A stretch of DNA of 6,110 nt, taken from NCBI GenBank assembly GCA_002394525.1, contig DGUF01000006.1, forward strand, positions 1 to 6,110, in the 5' to 3' direction. The notes below the pieces were generated by a model. That model had not been told where the DNA came from, did no database searches, and saw only the letters and a list, made by a program, of their open reading frames with translations. Of this stretch, positions 1 through 4,502 are shown piece after piece; position 1 is the first letter of the stretch; each line of letters opens with the position of its first letter. Made by a program: the position numbers and the translations under genes. Origin of the DNA: Lachnospiraceae bacterium UBA4317. Lineage in GTDB: Bacteria; Bacillota_A; Clostridia; Lachnospirales; Lachnospiraceae.

Positions 1-1
1 G

Positions 2-1753
2 GTCATGTACATCATCGCCCAGAAGTTGGTCTGGAAGTCCGTCGAGGACGGGTACCTGGTAGGCTCCCGGGGCTCGGTCGGGTCCTCCTTCGCCGCGACC
101 ATGTCGGGAATCACGGAGGTCAACCCCCTCCCTCCCCACTACTACTGTACCAACTGCCACTACACGGATTTCGACTCCCCCCTGGTCATGAAATACCAGG
201 GCAAGTGCGGGATCGACATGCCCCGCCGCAAGTGTCCAAACTGCGGGCAGGAGCTTTACAAGGACGGCTTTGACATCCCCTTCGAGACCTTCCTGGGCTT
301 CAAGGGCGACAAGGAGCCCGATATCGACCTCAACTTCTCGGGCGAATACCAGGCCAAGGCCCACGCCTACACCAAGGTCATCTTCGGCCACGAACAGACC
401 TTCAAGGCCGGGACCATCGCGACCGTGGCGGACAAGACCGCCTACGGCTATGTCAAACACTATTTTGAAAACAAAGGCCTGGCCAAGCGAAACTGCGAGA
501 TCGAGCGCCTCCTGGCCGGCTGCACCGGGATCCGGCGGAGCACGGGACAGCACCCGGGCGGCATCGTCGTTCTCCCCATGGGAGAGAACATCAATACCTT
601 CACCCCTGTCCAGCACCCGGCCAACGACATGACGACGGACATCGTCACGACCCACTTTGACTATCACTCGATCGACCACAACCTGCTCAAGCTCGATATC
701 CTGGGACACGATGATCCGACCATGATCCGTATGCTCCAGGACCTGACGGGCCTGGATCCCACACAGATCCCCCTGGACGACCCCGATGTCATGAAGCTCT
801 TCTCCTCCACGGAGTCCCTGGGCATCACGACAGAGCAGAACGGGGGCATCGATGTGGGCTCCCTGGGCATCCCCGAATTCGGCACCAAGTTTGTCATCGG
901 CATGCTGGACGATACCCGGCCCACGACCATGTCGGAGCTGGTCCGTATTTCCGGCCTGTCCCACGGGACCGATGTCTGGCTGGGCAACGCCCAGACCCTG
1001 ATCCAGGAGGGCAAGGCCGTCCTCTCGACCGCGATCTGCACGCGGGACGACATCATGTCCTACCTGATCGCCCAGGGCATGGACAAGTCCCTGTCCTTCA
1101 AGACCATGGAGTCCGTCCGAAAAGGCAAGGGCCTGACGCCGGAGATGAAGGACGCCATGCGGGCGGCCCATGTACCCGAGTGGTACATCGACTCCTGCCT
1201 CAAGATCAAGTACATGTTCCCCCGCGCCCACGCGGCGGCCTATGTCATGATGGCCCTGCGCATCGCCTACTGCAAGGTCCACCACCCCCTGGCCTACTAT
1301 ACCGCCTACTACAGCATCAGGGCCTCGGCCTTCTCCTATGAGATTATGTGCCGGGGGAAGGACCACCTCCTGGCCGTCATGGAGGACTACCAGCGCAGAA
1401 AGGACACGCTGACCCCCAAGGAACAGACCACCCTGGACGACTGCCTGATCGTCCGCGAAATGTACGCACGCGGCTACGAGTTTGCCCCGATCGATATCTA
1501 TACGGCCAAATCCAGGCTCTGCTCCATCGTGGACGGCAAGATCATGCCCTCCCTCAAGAGCATCGACGGCATGGGAGAGAAGGCGGCGGACGCCGTCGTC
1601 GAGGCCAGAAAGGACGGCCCTTTTATCTCCAGGGACGATTTCTGGAACCGGACCAAGGTCCCCAAGACCGTCATTGAAAAGATGCATGACCTGGGCCTTC
1701 TGGGCGACCTGCCCGAGACCAACCAGATCAGCCTCTTCGATATGTTCGGATAA
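2..1753 (+). CDS. polC: DNA polymerase III alpha subunit, PolC type (C-terminal part, 5' end outside window)
   Basis: Replicative DNA polymerase of low-GC-type Gram-positive bacteria; it extends primers at the fork on the sliding clamp. The frame is open from the left edge, so the exonuclease and N-terminal domains of a protein usually about 1,430-1,450 residues long lie upstream; roughly the last 583 residues are present. Residues are counted from the Met codon at base 5. The finger/palm motif GSRGSVGSSF is at about 20-29. Cysteines C48, C51, C77 and C80 (with C68 between) match the PolC zinc-binding module. PDIDLNFSG carries the catalytic aspartates D106 and D108, and LDILGHDDPT carries the third, D231. 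Further PolC hallmarks are TGQHPGGI, GLSHGTDVWLGNAQ, ESVRKGKGLTPE and YMFPRAHAAAYV. A helix-hairpin-helix-like stretch (SIDGMGEKAADAVVEAR) lies near the end. The terminal QISLFDMFG fits the QxxLF clamp-binding motif. TAA stop at 1751-1753. I see no frameshift or missing catalytic residue. Confidence 0.97.
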   Translation, partial: VMYIIAQKLVWKSVEDGYLVGSRGSVGSSFAATMSGITEVNPLPPHYYCTNCHYTDFDSPLVMKYQGKCGIDMPRRKCPNCGQELYKDGFDIPFETFLGFKGDKEPDIDLNFSGEYQAKAHAYTKVIFGHEQTFKAGTIATVADKTAYGYVKHYFENKGLAKRNCEIERLLAGCTGIRRSTGQHPGGIVVLPMGENINTFTPVQHPANDMTTDIVTTHFDYHSIDHNLLKLDILGHDDPTMIRMLQDLTGLDPTQIPLDDPDVMKLFSSTESLGITTEQNGGIDVGSLGIPEFGTKFVIGMLDDTRPTTMSELVRISGLSHGTDVWLGNAQTLIQEGKAVLSTAICTRDDIMSYLIAQGMDKSLSFKTMESVRKGKGLTPEMKDAMRAAHVPEWYIDSCLKIKYMFPRAHAAAYVMMALRIAYCKVHHPLAYYTAYYSIRASAFSYEIMCRGKDHLLAVMEDYQRRKDTLTPKEQTTLDDCLIVREMYARGYEFAPIDIYTAKSRLCSIVDGKIMPSLKSIDGMGEKAADAVVEARKDGPFISRDDFWNRTKVPKTVIEKMHDLGLLGDLPETNQISLFDMFG

Positions 1754-1761
1754 GAGGGGAC

Positions 1762-1835
1762 GCTCTTTCCCGGGACCCCCGGGCCGGTCTGCACAGGTTT
1801 TTTTGCCAGGCGGTATCCGGCCCGGGCAAAAGAGC
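1762..1835 (+). terminator. Nested GC-rich inverted repeats with T7 tract after polC, probable terminator
   Basis: Starts 9 bases after the polC stop. A perfect 10-bp inverted repeat CCCGGGCCGG (1778-1787) / CCGGCCCGGG (1817-1826) is flanked by an outer 7-bp repeat GCTCTTT (1762-1768) / AAAGAGC (1829-1835). A further CCCGGG at 1769-1774 can pair with 1778-1783 as a small hairpin, or with 1821-1826 as an alternative to the 10-bp stem. The T7 tract (1798-1804) lies inside the large loop, 14 bases after the small hairpin. That is not the textbook hairpin-then-U-tract order, so termination is an inference from position and GC content. I see no convincing promoter for the next gene in 1754-1910. 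Confidence 0.45.
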
Positions 1836-1910
1836 CTGCGCTGATTCAATTAAGAGAGAAGAAGGAGAGAAACAGGGTAAAACGGACTTTTTATCAAGGA
1901 GAAAGAATAT

Positions 1911-2633
1911 ATGAAGATCAGCCATATATTTCACAGCGGTTTCATGGTGGAAATGGAGGAGAGCACCCTCCTTTTTGACTGGTACACAGGCCCTCTTCCG
2001 GCGATCCGGCCGGACCGGAAACTCTATGTCTTCTGCTCTCATTCACACGGTGACCACTACAGTCAAAAGATCTGGGACCTTCAGAAGACCCACCCGGATA
2101 TCATCTATATCCTGGATGAGGGAATCCCGGACGTGAACAGGCATCCGGAGGCGGATGTCCTGCCTGTCCGCCCCGGAATGACTTATCCGGTCTCCGGGAT
2201 GAGGATCATGACCCTGGAATCGACGGACATGGGAGTGGCCTTTTATGTGGAGACAGAGGGGAAGCGGATCTACCACGCCGGTGACCTCAATGTCTGGTTC
2301 TGGAACGATGAACCTATGGAGGACAACATAGCGTCGGAAAAGAAATGCAGGCAGGAGATGCAGGCCCTGGCGGACCGGCTGGCCGCGGAGGAACCCGCTG
2401 CCGGTGACCGGAGACCGGGGAACCTTGTGGATGTCGCCTTTGTCCCCCTCGATCCCAGGCTGGAGGAGCACGCCCCCCGGTGCCTCGCCGCCTTTATGGA
2501 GATCCTGGGCGCACCCGTGGTCTTTCCCATGCACTACTGGGAGAGAGAGAGCGAGGTGAAGGGCTATCTCTCGGATGACCGGATCCGTCCCTTCGCGGAC
2601 AGGCTCTGCTTTGAGAAAGAGGTCCTCATCTGA
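1911..2633 (+). CDS. MBL-fold metallo-hydrolase (UlaG-like/COG2220-type), function unknown
   Basis: A 240-residue cytosolic protein with no signal peptide or membrane segment. The metal-binding signature of the metallo-beta-lactamase superfamily is clear: HSHGDH at 44-49 (ligands H44, H46, D48, H49), YHAGD at 121-125 with the bridging aspartate D125, and a late histidine H208 in FPMHYW. The N-terminus MKISHIFHSGFMVE, with FDW at 22-24, is the beta-strand start typical of UlaG-like members, in which a short strand precedes the HxHxDH loop. Length fits single-domain members. The start is supported by an AAGGAGAAA Shine-Dalgarno at 1896-1904, six bases from the ATG. A charged segment at about 135-170 (ASEKKCRQEM...EEPAAGDRRPGN) is probably a surface insertion. 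Superfamily members cleave phosphodiesters, lactones, thioesters or nucleic acids; nothing here fixes the substrate. Neighbours (polC upstream, convergent ssrA downstream) give no functional clue. The fold is near certain and the reaction is unknown. Confidence 0.9.
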   Translation: MKISHIFHSGFMVEMEESTLLFDWYTGPLPAIRPDRKLYVFCSHSHGDHYSQKIWDLQKTHPDIIYILDEGIPDVNRHPEADVLPVRPGMTYPVSGMRIMTLESTDMGVAFYVETEGKRIYHAGDLNVWFWNDEPMEDNIASEKKCRQEMQALADRLAAEEPAAGDRRPGNLVDVAFVPLDPRLEEHAPRCLAAFMEILGAPVVFPMHYWERESEVKGYLSDDRIRPFADRLCFEKEVLI

Positions 2634-2693
2634 CGTAAAAAGGCGGTCAGGGAGAGCCTGTCCCGCCAAAGCCTTTACGGGCTGTTGCCGCCC

Positions 2694-2774
2694 CGCAGGA
2701 ATATGTCTCATTTGTCCAAAATGCCCGCATTTCAAAATACCCGCATTTTGTCCTGGATGATGCCCATTCCTGCG
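2694..2774. repeat. Intergenic repeat cluster: paired 16-bp direct repeats inside a 9-bp inverted repeat
   Basis: The gap between the hydrolase stop and the ssrA terminator (2634-2803) has no convincing gene. It contains two adjacent 16-base near-copies, AAAATGCCCGCATTTC (2718-2733) and AAAATACCCGCATTTT (2734-2749), differing at 2 positions. They are enclosed by a perfect inverted repeat CGCAGGAAT (2694-2702) / ATTCCTGCG (2766-2774). AAAATGC (2718-2724) and GCATTTT (2743-2749) form a further inverted pair inside. A shorter imperfect hairpin, GGCGG..CAGG with CCTG..CCGCC, lies at about 2642-2667 just after the hydrolase stop. Whether any of this is transcribed, protein-bound or a remnant of a dispersed repeat cannot be told here. 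Confidence 0.5.
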
Positions 2775-2803
2775 AGGTGCTGAACAGATACAAAAAAAGA
2801 TAG

Positions 2804-2853
2804 AAAAAGCAGGCCGGAGAAAACCCGATTGGATTTTCTCCGGCCTGCTTTTT
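2804..2853 (-). terminator. Rho-independent terminator of ssrA, potentially bidirectional
   Basis: A perfect 20-bp inverted repeat (2804-2823 with 2834-2853) encloses a 10-base loop. Its core is GCAGGCCGGAGA / TCTCCGGCCTGC with A5/T5 ends. On the minus strand it starts 5 bases after the tmRNA discriminator base, and the stem is followed by TTTTTCTATCTTTTTTT, an ideal U-rich tail. On the plus strand the stem also ends in T5, so it could also stop transcripts arriving from the hydrolase gene. Confidence 0.92.
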
Positions 2854-2858
2854 CGGCG

Positions 2859-3205
2859 TGGATTAGGCGGGAATCGAACCCGCGTCCAAAAGCCCGTCCA
2901 GCGTACTTCTACGATCATATCCTGTTCTTGCGGATCACTCCTTTTCCCGCATCCGGCGAGGGAACAGTCAACCTGGCCGGTTTGGTAGCTTCATCATACG
3001 CCCATGGCCGCAAAGCTTAGACCATGTCGTTTCCCGCTTTCATGATGCCGGATCCGAAGGCTGCGGGTCTCCTCCGGGCGACACGCGGCAATTAAGCCGC
3101 GAGTGCTACTCTATCGTTAGCGTTTATTTTTAATTTTGCCGTTTAACGCTCGGCTCCGGATCGCTTCTCCACCTTCTAGACCCCTGTCGAAACCTTTACT
3201 AACCC
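2859..3205 (-). ncRNA. ssrA: transfer-messenger RNA (tmRNA, ssrA)
   Basis: Rescues ribosomes stalled on broken mRNAs, with SmpB, and tags the nascent peptide for proteolysis. Read on the minus strand, the mature RNA begins GGGTTAG (3205-3199) and ends CTAATCC plus discriminator A (2866-2859). These form a 7-bp acceptor stem whose third pair is G-U (bases 3203 and 2862), the alanine identity element. The conserved 5' segment TTTCGACAGGGG follows the acceptor strand. The 3' side has a perfect T-arm, GCGGG-TTCGATT-CCCGC (2883-2867). The tag frame lies at 3139-3092. Length is about 347 bases plus CCA, usual for one-piece tmRNA. After the discriminator the genome reads CGCC, so CCA is not encoded and would have to be added by tRNA nucleotidyltransferase. 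A promoter lies upstream and a strong terminator downstream, so this is a monocistronic gene convergent with the hydrolase gene and divergent from dapA. Confidence 0.97.
3092..3139 (-). other. tmRNA tag-peptide reading frame (AKLKINANDRVALAA)
   Basis: Inside ssrA, the resume codon GCA (3139-3137) opens a 15-codon frame ending in TAA (3094-3092), which encodes AKLKINANDRVALAA. The C-terminal ALAA is the usual degron recognised by ClpXP-type proteases. Ala from the charged tmRNA would precede it. The frame was chosen because it is the one ending in ALAA followed by stop, and it begins with the customary alanine resume codon. Confidence 0.88.
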
Positions 3206-3265
3206 GTATCTGAGTCAGCGGAAAAGGTCTTTCAGATCAGAAAGTTTCCTGCTGCTGATACCTGC

Positions 3266-3294
3266 AGTATAGCGGATGCGGAGAAAAAAGGCAA
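3266..3294 (-). promoter_or_regulatory. Sigma-A-type promoter of ssrA
   Basis: On the minus strand, TTGCCT (3294-3289) and TATACT (3271-3266) are separated by exactly 17 bases, matching TTGACA at 4/6 and TATAAT at 5/6. The start would be near 3259-3260, leaving a leader of about 54 bases before the mature tmRNA 5' end at 3205, to be removed by RNase P. GTATC (plus 3206-3210) and GATAC (3257-3261) are complementary and could close the leader as a stem next to the processing site. Confidence 0.75.
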
Positions 3295-3358
3295 TAGCCC
3301 ACTACTTTAATCATTCGTGAAAAAACTGTGACGATGGTCATTTACTCCGGTGCTTTTG

Positions 3359-3367
3359 TGCTATAAT
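3359..3367 (+). promoter_or_regulatory. Extended -10 promoter of dapA
   Basis: TGCTATAAT is a perfect extended -10 element (TGn followed by consensus TATAAT at 3362-3367). No good -35 is present: TTTACT (3341-3346) is only 15 bases away and TCATTT (3339-3344) is weak at 17. This is compatible with dependence on the extended -10. The start would be near 3373-3375, giving a 5' untranslated leader of about 90 bases. It faces away from the ssrA promoter, with about 65 bp between the elements. Confidence 0.75.
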
Positions 3368-3371
3368 GGAG

Positions 3372-3404
3372 TCCCTGCACGAAAGAGATATTGAGCGGCA
3401 GGGA
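3372..3404 (+). promoter_or_regulatory. Hairpin at the 5' end of the dapA leader
   Basis: TCCCTGC (3372-3378) and GCAGGGA (3398-3404) form a perfect 7-bp stem with a 19-base loop, beginning at or within a few bases of the predicted transcription start. A 5'-terminal stem of this kind could protect the mRNA from 5'-end-dependent decay. The rest of the leader up to the ribosome binding site at 3451 is AT-rich, with no T tract after the stem, so it is not a terminator or attenuator by itself. Confidence 0.45.
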
Positions 3405-3463
3405 TAGAGATAGATTTCATCATATTTTGGATTTTACTAAATCATTTAACGGAGGTAGAAGCT

Positions 3464-4348
3464 ATGTCTGTTTTTAAGGGATCAGGTGTTGCGCTGGCCA
3501 CGCCCATGAAGGAAAACGGAGAGATCAATTACGATGCCATGGAGAAGCTGATCGAGTTCCAGATCGAAAACGGGACGGACGCCCTGGTGGTCGTCGGGAC
3601 ATCCGGCGAGGCTCCGACTCTGGACGATCCGGAGCATCTGGAGGCCATTCGCTTTTCTGCCCAGGTCGCGAAGGGAAGGGTCCCCGTGATCGCCGGCACA
3701 GGGTCCAACAATACGGCCCATGCGGTCATGATGTCGGAGGAAGCCGAAAAGCTGGGAGCAGACGGCCTGCTCCTGGTCACGCCCTACTACAACAAGGCCA
3801 CCCAGGACGGTCTCTACACCCATTACCGGACCATCGCATCCGCCACAAAGCTGCCCTGCATCGTCTACAATGTGCCCTCGAGGACCGGCACCAATATCCT
3901 GCCGGAGACCATGGCCAGACTGGCAAAGGACCAGGCCAATATCGCGGGCATCAAGGAGGCCAGCGGCAATATCAGCCAGGTCGCCAAGCTGGCGGCCCTG
4001 ACCGAAGGAAAGCTGGCTATCTACTCCGGAAATGACGACCAGGTCGTCCCCCTCTGTTCCCTGGGCGGAGTCGGCGTGATCTCGGTCCTTGCCAATGTGG
4101 CGCCCCGTCAGACCCATGACATGGTCATGTACTGCCTGGAGGGCAGGTACGAGGAGGCCAGAGAGCTCCAGCTCAGGGCCCTGCCCCTGATCGACCAGCT
4201 CTTTATCGAGGTCAACCCGATCCCCGTCAAGGCGGCCCTCAACATGATGGGCTTTGACTGCGGCACGCCCAGACTCCCCCTGACCGAGCTGACGCCGGCC
4301 CACAAGGAATCCCTCAGAAAGGCCATGGCCGACTTCGGCTGCCTGTAA
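3464..4348 (+). CDS. dapA: 4-hydroxy-tetrahydrodipicolinate synthase
   Basis: Condenses pyruvate with L-aspartate 4-semialdehyde to give 4-hydroxy-tetrahydrodipicolinate, the first committed step towards meso-diaminopimelate (cell wall) and lysine; cytosolic TIM-barrel enzyme, normally tetrameric. At 294 residues it is full length for the family. Key residues are visible: GTSGEAPTL at 45-53 (the family's substrate-binding T-T pair, here T46-S47), VTPYYN at 105-110 with Y109, VYNVPSRTG at 134-142 with catalytic Y135 and substrate-binding R140, and IKEASG at 163-168 with Schiff-base lysine K164. GGVGVISVLAN at 201-211 is the conserved strand 8 region. The ATG is supported by GGAGG at 3451-3455, 8 bases upstream. 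It has its own extended -10 promoter. The aldolase family includes N-acetylneuraminate lyase and KDG aldolases, but the NVPSRTG and IKEASG motifs favour DapA. No other lysine-pathway gene is in the window, so it appears to be expressed separately. Confidence 0.95.
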   Translation: MSVFKGSGVALATPMKENGEINYDAMEKLIEFQIENGTDALVVVGTSGEAPTLDDPEHLEAIRFSAQVAKGRVPVIAGTGSNNTAHAVMMSEEAEKLGADGLLLVTPYYNKATQDGLYTHYRTIASATKLPCIVYNVPSRTGTNILPETMARLAKDQANIAGIKEASGNISQVAKLAALTEGKLAIYSGNDDQVVPLCSLGGVGVISVLANVAPRQTHDMVMYCLEGRYEEARELQLRALPLIDQLFIEVNPIPVKAALNMMGFDCGTPRLPLTELTPAHKESLRKAMADFGCL

Positions 4349-4364
4349 TAATTTTTTTTGATCT

Positions 4365-4441
4365 CAGCCTGCCTGTTTCCCCTGCCCCGGCAGATAAAAG
4401 TATCCGAAGCCCGGAGCAGATCAGAGGAAAAAGGCAGGCTG
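4365..4441 (+). repeat. Long interrupted hairpin after dapA
   Basis: CAGCCTGCC (4365-4373) pairs perfectly with GGCAGGCTG (4433-4441). After a 2x2 internal loop, TTTCC (4376-4380) pairs with GGAAA (4426-4430). The 45-base apical region contains a smaller CTGC/GCAG hairpin near 4382-4393. A T8 tract (4352-4359) lies before this structure rather than after it, and the 3' side runs into GGATAAAAACGG with no U tract. It therefore does not look like a standard terminator for dapA. A short GCCG/CGGC hairpin in the dapA 3' end plus the T8 tract could give weak termination. Read-through into the methyltransferase gene is possible. Confidence 0.5.
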
Positions 4442-4442
4442 G

Positions 4443-4490
4443 ATAAAAACGGCTTGCATAAAAGCAGCTGGTATAAAAGGCTTGTATAAA
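4443..4490 (+). repeat. Periodic ATAAAA repeat, about 15-bp spacing
   Basis: ATAAAA occurs at 4443, 4458 and 4473, and ATAAAG at 4486, giving spacings of 15, 15 and 13 bases. The bases between are related (GGCTTGC, GCAGCTGGT, GGCTTGT). This looks like a degenerate tandem repeat lying directly upstream of the methyltransferase ribosome binding site and sharing bases with a candidate -10 element. Confidence 0.45.
4469..4477 (+). promoter_or_regulatory. Candidate extended -10 for the rRNA methyltransferase gene
   Basis: TGGTATAAA fits TGn plus TATAAA (5/6 to TATAAT). No recognisable -35 lies at 16-18 bases. A start near 4484 would give a leader of about 20 bases. It is one unit of a local ATAAAA repeat, so the match may be fortuitous, and the gene could instead be read through from dapA. 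Confidence 0.3.
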
Positions 4491-4502
4491 GGTAATGTGT
4501 GA

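Noticed and set aside
2859..2887. Stand-alone tRNA gene suggested by the T-arm sequence
   Set aside because: Only the T-arm and acceptor 3' strand are here; the matching 5' acceptor strand is about 340 bases away with a tag frame between, which identifies tmRNA.
2043..2918. Long open frame on the minus strand (291 codons) across the hydrolase gene
   Set aside because: It is antisense to a clear metallo-hydrolase, its own start region lies in the ssrA 3' end and terminator, and the translation (rich in P, R, G, H) shows no motif. It is a by-product of GC-rich codon use.
2829..3020. Short plus-strand open frame over the tmRNA region
   Set aside because: It lies antisense to ssrA and starts in the terminator loop; no ribosome binding site and no protein-like composition.
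3374..3463. Lysine riboswitch or T-box leader for dapA
   Set aside because: The leader is only about 90 bases, with no T-box sequence, no terminator stem and none of the multi-helix architecture of the lysine riboswitch.
3482..4303. 273-codon minus-strand frame opposite dapA
   Set aside because: Its Q/G/D/L-rich translation mirrors dapA codon structure and has no recognisable domain; dapA itself is unambiguous.
4443..4490. Possible CRISPR-like or integration repeat
   Set aside because: Units are about 15 bases, degenerate and without distinct spacers, so neither a CRISPR array nor an attachment site is supported.
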